NCBI GenBank assembly: GCA_963556195.1
Contig: OY744536.1
Span: forward strand, 665,501-729,500
From: Sepiola atlantica
Taxonomy: Eukaryota > Mollusca > Cephalopoda > Sepiida > Sepiolidae
Direction: 5' to 3'
Length of the DNA stretch: 64,000 bases
The stretch's first letter is position 1. The number at the start of each line of letters is the position of its first letter. This document shows positions 1-9,990 of the stretch, piece after piece. The notes under the pieces are model-generated. The model did no database searches and had not been told where the DNA came from. It saw only the letters and a program-made list of their open reading frames with translations. The translations under genes were made by a program, and so were the position numbers.

Positions 1-612
1 ATACAGGACAAATTCTTTTTAAACATGGAATGTAGGGGGATTTCATCTATGAAGGATCTGAGGATGTCCCAGTCGGCCATCAGATATTGATACACTGTGC
101 GATGGAGAGGGACATCAGAGGACTTGTTGCACTTTGTTCTGATCTTGATTGAAACTACTGAGTGACCGGAAAATCTCAGGATAAAGGATGAGCACAGTTC
201 AGGACAAGTTAAGAAAAGATCAAGAAGACTTGCAAAATGTCTGTCAACATCGGGAACGCTGGTGGGTTTGTCAGCAATCTGTGTTAGATCGTAAGCAAGG
301 GAAAGATTGTGACAAAACGGCTCTTCGTTGTCAGTCTTGTTTGAATGAACTCGCCATTCAACATTGTGGACATTAAAGTCACCACAGACATGGATGCTAG
401 CAAAAGAATCTTGTCAATTTTGTCAGATATTTACTCAATGACAGTAACCCAGTTAGAGAGGGGACGATAGAAAAGATAAAACGATGCTGTGTGTCCGTAC
501 TACAAGGAAAACCATCCCTGATGTAGGCACAGATTCCATGACCATGTCTCTCTGACAGCTCGTGATTCCCAAAGGGGCTGAAGTAGTTCTTCAGCCGACA
601 GAAGGAATCCAT
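1..612 (-). pseudogene. LINE endonuclease domain, C-terminal half (3' segment of a non-LTR element)
   Basis: Read on the minus strand, this encodes the second half of an APE-type LINE endonuclease running off the left edge toward the reverse transcriptase. About positions 370-400 give VCGDFNVHNVEW, with the GDFN motif of this nuclease family. Further on (about 140-170) comes a SGHSVVSIKI stretch, where the usual catalytic SDH has become SGH. After that is the linker typical of LINE proteins just before the reverse transcriptase, with a VPLHRTVYQYLMADWD-like stretch. The reading frame changes near position 405, so this is a dead copy. It begins at about 612 with peptide GNHELSERHGHGICAYIRDG. 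The same GNHELSER peptide ends the plus-strand fragment at 1313-1337, which suggests one LINE copy with an inverted 5' part. Clade uncertain (Jockey/CR1/RTE-like). Confidence 0.72.
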
Positions 613-1345
613 GCACCCTGCAGGCTGATTGGTCAGTGTGTGACCAGCTAACTCAATGGGAACATTTTTCAGAGGGAGAAGATAGGTCTATGTTTATGAC
701 CGCTACAAGTCCTCATTCTATGAGTGATGTTTCTGTCCCCTGGGGCGGCAGTGTAGTGTAAGCAGTAGCTGGAGATAACTTGAGTAAGTCTCTCTCTATT
801 CTTGTTGCCATGTCACTAATAAGGGTGCTGGAGGTAAACGTTTTCCTGGGCTGACGTTATCCACATGACAGTCCAAGGACCCGAACCTTGGAGTAACCCC
901 CAAGGAGGCTGTCCTGTCAGCAGGTGTATAATACCGGGGCTGCTGCATTGCTATTTGGTGAATGGAGTCTGGATCATGCAGTAGTTTCTGGTGGGGACTC
1001 AATTCCATATTAGTGGTAACCGCTACGGCTTTTCGTTCTTCAATGGTTTCAAAGAAATCTTTCTTTTACTCACTCTCTCTTTGTTCTGCTCTAAACTCAT
1101 CTGCTGACCTCTTCCACAAATCTTCCATTCCCAACATGAAAAGTCTCCCAACAAATCAAAAGCTTAAACCCAGAACCCGAACTCCCAATGTAGATCCCTA
1201 CTATCACATCTCCTTTTCCAACATCAGGGAGTCTACGTTCCAACCTTCCGGAGGTTGAAATATATTTACAGGAAACCAAACCTGACCTGTTGTTCATATG
1301 CGAAACTGGTATGGGAATCACGAGCTGTCAGAGAGAGACCCTGGC
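613..1345 (+). pseudogene. LINE N-terminal endonuclease half, inverted 5' segment
   Basis: The plus strand from about 1200 to 1337 reads as the start of a LINE endonuclease: an SFSNIRG-like stretch, then VEIYLQETKPDLLFICET, which carries the conserved acidic Glu-Thr of the first catalytic motif. One frameshift follows before GNHELSE. Upstream (about 960-1200) is an open stretch with LINE-like sequence before the nuclease, and 613-960 is unassigned. The orientation is opposite to the rest of the nuclease at 1-612, and the two pieces share about 25 bp at the junction peptide. This is the arrangement expected of a 5' inversion made during target-primed reverse transcription. Non-functional. Confidence 0.62.
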
Positions 1346-1690
1346 AAACAACGAGGAAACACTTCTTTCTCTCTGTTTCTCCTGCCCTTGTCCACTGGAC
1401 GTGCTAGCAACTACTATCTTCGCATGAAGATAGTTGCTGACAGACTTCCAGCAGCTCTAAGAACTCTTAATTTCCTTTTCCTCTCTCGGACACTGTCCAG
1501 CTTTCTTCTACCTATACCAAACGGTATAGGTAACTTTAAAGAATAAACCCTTTTTGTTGTTGCTATGAAAAGGTTTTGTTATTTCATTTTGTGTCTTAAA
1601 CATAAGATAGGGATGACATCCCCTTCTTTACAGAGTAAATGTCAAATTAGGGGAAGCGTGAGTTACAGGTTGCCAAAAGTGCATCCACAG
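1346..1690. other. No gene seen; two short hairpins
   Basis: No credible coding sequence. Two small self-complementary stretches are visible: one around 1407-1436 (CTATCTTC, loop GCAT, GAAGATAG) and one around 1510-1531 (ACCTATACC, loop AAAC, GGTATAGGT). Their role is unknown. Confidence 0.4.
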
Positions 1691-2126
1691 TGCATTTTCT
1701 ACTCTCCGTTAGTGTTTGCGATACCTCGGTTTTTATGAAATTTAACAATAGGTATTAAACATCAACGAATAAATATTCCTCAAATTTCAGGTTCTTTGGA
1801 GTATTTTAAAGGGTTTTTAGGGGGCGTAATATAGGCACTACCTCACATTTGAAAATTCAAATATTTCAAATTTGCATTAAATTTGATCCAAAATAATTAG
1901 ACACTAAGCAAGCAACATTCCCTGAAATTCAATTTCTTCTTAAAACCACTTAAGCCTTAAATTATAGACAATTTCTAGAATCAGAACCATGTGATAAAAA
2001 TTCTAAACATAAGGTTTAGTAGTATTATATCTTGATTTTAATCTTCATAAGGTGGCATAAAAGTAGTGTGAAGCTGTTCTGTTTGGAGAATTAATTTTAC
2101 CCGTCCTGTGACGGGTATTCTTCTAG
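1690..2126 (+). mobile_element. Non-autonomous Helitron-like element, 3' end
   Basis: The segment ends in a hairpin (ACCCGTC, loop CTGT, GACGGGT at about 2099-2116) followed within a few bases by CTAG (2123-2126) and then T. This is the Helitron 3' signature: a hairpin, then CTRR, inserted between A and T. The body matches 13140-13465 plus 13947-14001 in the same orientation, so it is a repeated element. The 5' boundary is not resolved; similarity between the copies begins near 1740. Confidence 0.6.
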
Positions 2127-4104
2127 TTAACTATAAAATACCATTTATAATTATTGTTTAAGGACATAGTGAGTGTCCACTCAACTAAAAACCCTGTGAT
2201 CCATCTTCAAATCTTTTCCATTTTTGGAAACTACAATATTAATTTCAGCGGAAAAAATAAAATTATTAGTGATTGAATAAAGCAAGAATGTGGGTTCATT
2301 GATACAGCAATAGTAGTGACGACAGCAGTAGCAAAACATTTTCCATAAATACTTTATTCTGATTGGTTAATTTTTGCAAAATACTTGATTTCGATTGGTT
2401 ACTAATATCAGACTTCAATCAATCAGAAAGAGTTGCTCTAGGAGCCAAATACCTGCTTTGTACTGGTTATTTAAGCAATAATCCAAAAGCAGTCAGAAAC
2501 TCAAACTGCCACAAAAACCTTGTCAGTCACAAAACCGTGTTATCAACTATTATTAAACTCCTTGTGGGCGAACCCAAATCTAGCTTTGACCGCTAGATAA
2601 CACAAGAAACATTCATGAACTTACACGGTTCACACGTACACTGTCTAAAACACAGAAAGCACACATTTGCCTGCACTCAGGCAACCTAAAGCTTCCACAT
2701 AAATCCTTGCCAGATCTTTCCATGACGACATTGTTCAATCAGCAGTTACTACTAAACTGTTATGTGGGCGACCTATGCACATGCACAAAGGTTGCTCCTG
2801 ATGATCAGAAACACCGAATCTTTCTTTTAATTTAATGAACAAATATTGAATTATTCCTTTTCTTCACAGACACTCCACTCTTTTACTTTTTGTTTTTTTT
2901 CGTTTTAGTTTTTTATTTAGAAGACAAATCATTATATACAGTTAGATGAGAAAAAAAACAAACAAACAATAAGGCTTGAAACAATTGTTTTTTAAAGCAA
3001 GTTTATAAATAAATTTCAATTAATATTTTTATGAATTGCCTTTGTCATTCATTGATATTGCACGGTCGAAAATTACTGTTTATTTTTTCTTTTGGTTTAT
3101 GGGCAAGAAAGACCCATAATACTCGATTTTTTTTTTTTGGCTTATAAACTTTAATTTTTGCAAAATTTTATTTTTCAATTGTCAGTTTAGAGGATTCAAA
3201 ATAATTTTGAGATGTCTAAGTCTATGAAGTAAGCACCATTTCCGGCCATTTTATTCACATCATGGGAAATTCGAAATTGACTTTTGGCAAGAATTAAAGT
3301 CTATAGGCCAAAGTCAATATTATGCTTTTTTTTCTTGCTCTTAAAAGAAAGATAAAGAGTATTTTTCGACTGCGCCACTACTGTGTAATAGAACCAGAAT
3401 TTTAAATACTTAAAACAATCATCGGACAATTTAGAATTGAGTTAAAATTGTGATTACGTCAATATCAGAATTTGCTCGATATTTCTCATTTGATTTGCAT
3501 CTTTCTTGAACCTTTTCATTGCATAATTACATTTCCTGGTCATTCCAATGAAATAGTGTAAATTATTTATCAAAAATAAAATTGATATTTTATGCTTCTG
3601 CAATACTTTTTTCACATCTCATGTCGGTAAGGTTTTCATATCTACATCTAAAAGTGTTTCATTCTTGCTCTCTAAATAGATATATTGATGAAATATGTAA
3701 AAGAAAAAAAATTAAGAAAATTTGTGCTTTGTAAAAAGAGTTTAAAACGACTGGGCCGGTAGGAGTTAGCACAATATTTGGAAGTCCCTGGTTGTGTATC
3801 TGCGTCTCACAACATAATAGGGAGAGGTTTTTCCAAAATCATGGAGCAAATCCATTTTCTGCAGTTAATGGTAATACAATGTTGAGTAGATATCTGTTTG
3901 CCGCCCAAAAAGGGTTAACTATTTTTGTTTTGTTTTTCAGAAATGTAATTCTTGATACCAACTTATTTCCTATAAGTTTGAATTTGTTTGGTCTTTTTTA
4001 CATCTCTGTGCAATTCAACATCGGATATTATTTTTTATACTCTTCTGTATATGACATCCAAAACAGCTTGACTTAAGCAAATTTATTTATATATTTTTTG
4101 ATTA
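2127..4104. other. AT-rich intergenic DNA
   Basis: No supported gene or RNA. The stretch holds homopolymer runs and an isolated pyrimidine tract ending in CAG near 3930-3943 that could imitate a splice acceptor, but no flanking exon reads convincingly. Confidence 0.4.
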
Positions 4105-4140
4105 TACGAGGTGTCTCCAAAAAGTATCGGGACTTTGTCA
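4105..4140. repeat. Mariner-like terminal inverted repeat remnant
   Basis: TA followed by CGAGGTGTCTCCAAAAAGTA resembles the terminal repeats of mariner-type DNA transposons (CGAGG...CAAAAAGT). No transposase and no matching opposite end were seen, so it is at best a solitary end. Confidence 0.35.
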
Positions 4141-4194
4141 CAAACCATTTTCTTTATTTCTTTTTTTTTAAAAACTTATATGTACTCCAAACGT

Positions 4195-4760
4195 AAGGAG
4201 CTACTGTAAATAAGGATCCAGATTAATAGGGGCATCATAAAGGGAAGCTGTGCAGCGAGATGTTTGTTCACATTACATTTAAATTTCTGCACGTTGGTAC
4301 AGTCAAGAAAACAGGGAGCAGGGAGAGAATTCCAAGGGTAAGCAGTTCGAGGAAAGAAGCTATTAGAGTAGAAAGCCTTCCGAAGGAGTAGAATTTTGCT
4401 GATTGTCTGATTTGTCGAGAGTATTTACGTTGAGAAGGCACAAGTGGGGCAAGTTCGTTGGAACACATTTGATTGAAGTACTTGTAGAACCAGCACAGGG
4501 ATGCAACCTTGCGGCGATGGGACAGGCGCTGAAGTTTGGTAGACTGTGAGGAATGTATTGGATTAGAAGCTCTGTTTGAACCCTGTCTAAGAGGGAAGAA
4601 CTAGTGGTTGGTACACCAGTCAAGATGTGACAACAATACTTGATGCATGGGCGATTGCTAGCTTTATAGAGATATAGGATACTGGCAGGTGTGAGTAGTT
4701 TTCTAGTCCGCTAGAGGGGGCCCACTTTCCTTGCAGCAGACTTGGCACTATCTTCTATGT
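4195..4760 (-). pseudogene. LINE reverse transcriptase C-terminal region, 3' end copy
   Basis: The minus strand reads as the tail of a Jockey/CR1-type LINE polyprotein in two frames. First comes a segment like CCHILTGVPTTSSSLLDRVQ, then a basic HRR-type stretch. It ends in a frame with FFPRTAYPWNSLPAPCF and a lysine-rich KFKCNVNKHL stretch, the usual C-terminal signature of these proteins. The frame change shows decay. A diverged copy lies in the opposite orientation at 7590-8165, and a third related copy is at 51545-52145. Confidence 0.68.
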
Positions 4761-4851
4761 ATTTGTTCCAATTCATGTTACCTGTGAATGTTCCATTCAT
4801 AACAAAAAACTACATCTCAATTTGATAGTACAGATGAATCTCATGGCTGTT

Positions 4852-4855
<4 letters not shown>

Positions 4856-4891
<36 letters not shown>

Positions 4892-4892
4892 C
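4856..4892. repeat. (CAT)n microsatellite
   Basis: About twelve uninterrupted CAT units. It forms the 3' tail of the adjacent minus-strand LINE. Confidence 0.95.
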
Positions 4893-5375
4893 ATTCGATT
4901 TAACGTACATTGTACATGCTGGCATGTGTTGGATGACTTTTAAAAATTGACTTCCAAACTATTCTATATCTTCCCATGGTATTTATTTATCTCTCTTTCT
5001 CTCAAGTCCATCCTTATAACTTACATCCCACGTTTGCTTTTGCCCTCCCCTGTGAACTGAACCTGCTACCTCAATTGTTCTATATCTATTAAACCAAGAA
5101 TTCTCATTCATTCTTTCATATCGCTGAAGTCTCCTGTTCTGCACACATCTCTCTATACTTTCCAGATTTTATCTTCCTCTGAGGTTATCAGGTCTAAGCC
5201 TGTCTTTAAGACTAATTACACATCCATTGTGTTATACTCATATCATTTCTCTCCATGTAACACGTGTCTTCAACTCTCACTTGCCAGGTTTCACTTCTAT
5301 GTGTCCTCGCACTGTGTACACATACATGATACACTCTTCTATCGTTCGACAGTGGTAACACTCTTCACCTATAAA
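4856..5375 (-). pseudogene. LINE 3' end with (CAT)n tail
   Basis: Minus-strand 3' fragment of a LINE whose tail is the ATG/CAT trinucleotide run at 4856-4890. Next to the run is a TACATGCTGGCATG-like motif at about 4908-4930. The body matches three plus-strand copies at 15930-16335, 21366-21515 and 54745-55195. Those copies encode YGSETW and RWMCNVSRKDRRSFDD-type motifs from the C terminus of the element's protein. This copy has several frame breaks. Confidence 0.65.
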
Positions 5376-7589
5376 ATACAGGTATATTTAAATTTTAAAA
5401 TAAAAATGTAGCCAATTAAAATGGAAATGGCTATATACTTCTATTCCTGAGATGTTTTCATGTAATTAGCTACGAAGGTCAACTTGTTTTTTTGTTTTTT
5501 ATTTTGCATCAAGATATCAAAACACAATTTACATTTTCTTGAAAGTATGTTTACGGATACAAAATCAAAATTACTTTTCATATAGTCCATGGTAGAACTT
5601 GACATATTTTTTACTACATTAAAGACCTGATCATAGCATGCTGATCACGAGTGACTAACTTTAAGTTTCTGTTTGTGTTCGTTTTATTCTATAATTATTA
5701 TTATTTGTTTGTTATGCCGCCTTGAGCATATCCCCTTTAACTATCTTCTCAATTCAACTGTTAAAAAAAAAAAAATAAACTCTTAGTACAGTATCGATAT
5801 CCAGATCAAATTCTGTTAAATATTTCATTTGACAACTCCCAAAAGTGCCCCCTCAATTTCTCCCTCCTACCACTTTCTCTGAATTCATCCAACCTCATCT
5901 TAAACTGATCCACGCTATTGCTGTTCTTAATCCGATCTGGCAACTTATTTCAAAGATATATTACTCTGTGAGCAAAAAAACAACTGGTTAACAGATCTAG
6001 TTTTTGAAAATTGCCTTGACAATATAACCTTACAAATCTAAGAGAAATACTAAAAAAATTGGCTAAAGAAATTCCAAAATAGCACTACATCTCGAACCAT
6101 AGCAGCTCAAGTACGGCAGTCCTGGGCAAGGTCGCATGAGATAACTAGCCACTCATGATTCCCCCGCCAAAAACCAAACACATGTAGGGTCATAGAGTAT
6201 TGCATTTTCCATGAAAAAGGTTTCTTTGAGATTTGTGTAAGAGAAGGGACCTGAATTCTATCCTGGTTTTTAGTGAATCGGTTATAATGCTGAAACCTTC
6301 ACCCAGGAGATGAGTTTGTCCAACAGAGGTGAGCGATGAGTCACTCTCATTATAATGGAAATTGTGTCTGTTTGTAACTGAAACTCTGTCATAATTCCCC
6401 TCAAGTTTAAAAAATTTTTTTTTTTAAATAATTTTATTTTTGAATTTTAACCATCAAGAAATACTATCTTATATTATTTACACGGTTTACCTATCTACTT
6501 TACTTTAATATTCAATTCATATATGCAACAAAATCATAGTTTACACACTGAATTACATAATTAATTAACATTAATTTTTTAAAATTTATTTTTCACTGAT
6601 ACTAATAAGTTACAAACATTAATGATTTCTAATTGTTTTTATTTCAATACATATCTTTTAAAACTCAATGTCTGTGTTCCCTATAGAAAGAAAGATTAGA
6701 GAGTCTACATAAAAACTAAAAGTGTATTTATATGTAAAATTTTCCAGGGAAGACAATGGAAGTAGCCCCGAATCTTTAAGTGCCCCTTAAGGGATCTATG
6801 GGACCATAACCCCTCTTAATACTTTAAGTATATCCTATTTTGATGAAATTTAAATCGTGTATAACATTTTCTGAGGAAGACAATGGAAATACTCCCAGAT
6901 CTGTACATTAACCTCTATGCCCTCACCTGTAAGTGACCCGTGGGGGAAGAACCCCCTTAAAACTTCAAATACGTATATCTGATTTTGATGCCATATGTAT
7001 AAGACACTAATTCAGAGAGTTTTCCAATATTTCAGTTTCTTCCGACTATATTAGGGGGTGAAACGAGACACAGTAAAAAAAAAAAAAAGGAAGTAATATG
7101 ATGAAAAAGAACATAGTGTTCCACATTCAATCCCGAGCAACGTCAGATCTTCCTGCTTGTTATAAATAATATTGTGGATAAATCTTCACGGAAAATAAAA
7201 ACAAACAAAACAAACTGTAATTGTATTATCTACTTTCTTTAGTTAAATTCCGTAAATTTTACAATGAAATATAGGAGTGACTGTTGCTTAATGCCATTTT
7301 CTTTGAACTGATGTTTTGTCGTTTAGCAAATTTTCATCATCGTATGATTTACTATTAAAAAAAAAAAGGGGGGCATTCTTAATCCTGAAGTTATTTTTAA
7401 ATAGTTTGGAAACTAGAGTAGATATGATTTTTCTTCCTCGTTCATTTTTGTACTTGTAAATGACTCACCAAACAGGTTCTTTTTGTTTACATATAAGGGC
7501 ATATTGTAACATTATGGCTGGCCTTGAGACAAACTTGAAACTTAAATTTGGTGACCCGATAACAGTTGTCGAATATGACCAACCAATTC
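5376..7589. other. Repeat-derived, gene-free DNA
   Basis: No coding sequence. Around 6740-6990 there are two diverged copies of a roughly 125-bp unit, each carrying AAGACAATGGAA, probably the body of an old Helitron or other dispersed repeat. The rest is AT-rich with A/T homopolymers. Confidence 0.4.
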
Positions 7590-8165
7590 TAAGGTGACTG
7601 TCACCTGGATCACAAGTCAAGATGTTGCCAAATCTGTTCTTTCTACTCCGCAAGAAAATTTCTTACATATTCCAGTATCCTGTATCTCTATAAAGCCACT
7701 ATTCACCCGTTGCCACATCTGGGCTGGTGCACCAACCACTAGCCTCTCCCTCTTGGACAGGAAAAAAAAAATTCTAACCTAATAAGTCCCGCAGTATCTG
7801 CCACACTCCAGCCCCTGTCGCTTGTTTTACAAGTACTTCCACGGAATGTGCTCTGATTAACTTATCGCACTTGTACTCCCCCCCCAACTTAAATATCCCA
7901 ACCCACCCGACTAACTGCAAAATCCCACCCCTTCACTGTAGAGGTGCCTAGATGCTGGAATATTTTCTACTCTAATAGCTTTTCCTCAGACTGCTTGCCT
8001 TTGAAATTCTCTCCCTGCTTTCTGTTTCCCCGACCGTGCTAACATGCAGAAATTTAAATGTAATGTAAACAAATATCTTGTTGCACAATTCCCCACCCAG
8101 GTTGCCCCCTATAAATTTTACTCTTATCACAGTAGCTCTTTATGCTTCAGTGGCAATATGCCTTG
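7590..8165 (+). pseudogene. LINE reverse transcriptase C-terminal region, 3' end copy
   Basis: Plus-strand homologue of the copy at 4195-4760 in inverted orientation. It reads CHIWAGAPTTSLSLLDR near 7705-7760. Near 8030-8090 it has the nucleotide block encoding the terminal lysine-rich stretch; 'CAGAAATTTAAATGTAATGT' is shared with the inverted copy. Several frame breaks and a C-run at 7879-7886 mark it as dead. Confidence 0.65.
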
Positions 8166-8392
8166 TTTGGGGTGAAAAAACAAACATTTCTTTTAAATTA
8201 AAAAATTACAAGTGAGACGTGTAAGAAATTCAATTAGAAAGGGTTTTCACATATTGAAAAATAAGTGGGCTGAAATTGTTTATCAGGGCAGCTTTGTCAC
8301 AAGACGATCAGACAAAACAAACAGAGGACAGAGACGAAGAAACGATGTAAGGGATGGAATGATGGAACCATGAGCGTGTTGTAGTGAAGATG

Positions 8393-8776
8393 AGTATTGA
8401 TTTACTCCTCTCCAGGAGTTAGGCACAAGGCCAGTTTTTATCTTACTCCCACAAGTAAGATGTGACCCAAGGTCGGGTCGGGAAAGTGGGGTTTGAAAAG
8501 CCAGCGCCCGAGAGGTGAGCACTCTGGCCATTAAAAATTGCCTGGGCAGTCCTGTCGGCATTCCCCGGTAGGGGTGCCTCAGGCAGTAAGCAATAAACTT
8601 ACTCCTCCCCAAAGAGGGAAGGCGAAGCCTGGGAGGGTGGACCTCCTAGAACTGCACAGGACAGACCCATAGACCAGCGTAAATCAAGCCCCGTAGGCCA
8701 AGACAATACCAGTCTATAGGGTGCAGTATCCATCGGAACAGATACTACACTTTGATCTTAGCCAAAAGGCCAAGAA
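8393..8776 (-). mobile_element. SINE with a U2 snRNA-derived head (longest copy)
   Basis: On the minus strand the element starts with TTGGCCTTTTGGCTAAGATC, then AAAGTGTAGTATCTGTTC. This corresponds to roughly the first 45 nt of U2 snRNA, including stem-loop I and the GUAGUAUCUGUUC branch-site-recognition region. It then departs from U2 into an unrelated body containing CACCCTCCCAGGCTTCGCC and a GGGGAGGAGTAAG hairpin strand. The 3' tail reads AACTGGCCTTGTGCCTAAC, then a hairpin CTCC-TGGA-GAGGAG and AGTAAAT. The copy at 37015-37312 shares the body and tail but lacks about 55 bp after the head. A third copy with a diverged body is at 50813-50998. The shared non-U2 body shows a transposed SINE rather than a simple U2 pseudogene. 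Confidence 0.75.
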
Positions 8777-8930
8777 CAAGAAACAAAATTGTTGCTGGCT
8801 TCATCATTCCGACCCTTACGGCTAACACTTGTAAACCTTACATCGTTCCTTCATCCCTGTCCTCTGCTACAGTATTTACTGTAGTTACTGAGGATTGTTA
8901 TCTTAAGTACTACAAAATATCTCTTTTTTT

Positions 8931-9055
8931 TAATCACGTTGACACATCGGTTCTCATTAGATCACCAAAGTTAAGCGATGTTGAGCCTGGTCAGTATCAA
9001 ACGGGTGATCGTTTGGGATGACATCGACACCTCCCTGTAAAAAACAGCAAAATCT
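8931..9055 (+). mobile_element. 5S rRNA-derived SINE or pseudogene copy 1
   Basis: From CACGTTGACACATCGGTTCT onward this follows 5S rRNA from about nucleotide 17 to 100. It includes the internal promoter region (ATCACCAAAGTTAAGCGATG, then GAGCCTGGTCAGTA) and GGGTGATCGTTTGGGATGAC. It diverges before the 5S 3' end. The downstream sequence ACACCTCCCTGTAAAAAACA resembles what follows the 5S part of the minus-strand copy at 52215-52340. A shared non-5S tail suggests a 5S-headed SINE (SINE3-like) rather than two independent pseudogenes. No functional 5S gene is implied. Confidence 0.75.
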
Positions 9056-9463
9056 AACGTTGTCACCTTCTCTGACCGGAATGTAATATACATGTGACTG
9101 CTGCTTGTGAATTTAACATTCCTTAGAAACTTTCTTCTCTGGAGAAGGAAGCCAACTCAACCTGCCCTGGGTAAATGCCACACCAGGTGCTAGGCAGGTA
9201 GTATATGTTAAATAGCTCATCAGAAAAATGTTTTAAAATTCTCTAATGATTGGATATGATATTAGGCTGAAAAGATTTTAGGGATGTTATGTCATCGATG
9301 ATCTATAATCGGATGAAATATCCCAATGGTTTTGAATGAAAGTTTTGTTTATGATAACATATGGTAGTGAAAGGGTTGAATGATATTTAACTATGTTTGA
9401 AATGTGAATATCACTTGCATTTTACTGGAAACCTTTTTTCTGAAGAAAAGCTCCTTAAAGCAT

Positions 9464-9468
<5 letters not shown>

Positions 9469-9534
<66 letters not shown>
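9469..9534. repeat. (GT)n microsatellite
   Basis: About 33 uninterrupted GT units. Confidence 0.97.
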
Positions 9535-9559
9535 TATGGCAGGCATGGCACCGTGAGCT

Positions 9560-9990
9560 TCCCTCGTGTTGACAAAGATGTCATCTATTTATGATGACGT
9601 GGCTTGTTGTATTGCCTCCTGTAATCATGCAATCGACTACATTAAGCCCAAATCTCAGACGGGTAGACGATACCTTCACCTCCGTCCCTGATTTCTAGCC
9701 TTTGAAACTGCCATAGTGATTTGTCCACATGAACCCTGTAGATAACTCTGCACAGATCCAGTAAAGTGACATCTCACCTTTATTGCTGCCACTCCCTTAA
9801 CTTTTGTGCACCAATATCTGCATTGTCTGTATATGCGTCAACATGTGCGTTGAGTTCTAAGTCTATAATGGAGTGGAACTTCTGCTTATTTTCTTTCATC
9901 GCAGCCATGAACGAGATCAGGCACTTGAGGATTCCACGCTCATCCTCAAAGTATGGCTCTACCCCTCTGACAAAAGAGTTTGTATCTTTG
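9560..9990 (-). pseudogene. Ty3/gypsy reverse transcriptase fragment (old copy)
   Basis: Minus-strand remnant related to the better preserved element at 40905-44215. Going 5' to 3' on the minus strand, it has a block encoding ENKQKFHSIIDLELNAHVDAY (part quoted, about 9840-9900) matching ENKQK...YRELNEHVDPYT of the other copy. Next is AQKLREWQQ, then a KSLWQFQ-like block, and finally the nucleotides for IDDIFVN around 9565-9585, the YxDD catalytic motif region. Many stops and frameshifts are present. Gag, protease, RNase H and integrase are absent. Confidence 0.65.

Noticed and set aside
3920..4076. Possible splice acceptor and exon
   Set aside because: A pyrimidine tract plus CAG alone is weak; the following open stretch has no recognisable protein and no donor partner.
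8720..8776. Functional U2 snRNA gene
   Set aside because: Only about 45 nt of U2 are present, with no Sm site or 3' stem-loops.
8752..9021. 89-codon plus-strand open frame
   Set aside because: It covers the U2-head end and the 5S-derived sequence; an accidental frame over RNA-derived repeats.
8935..9030. Functional 5S rRNA gene
   Set aside because: The 5' 16 nt and 3' end are missing and several substitutions affect the helices; the tail is SINE-like.
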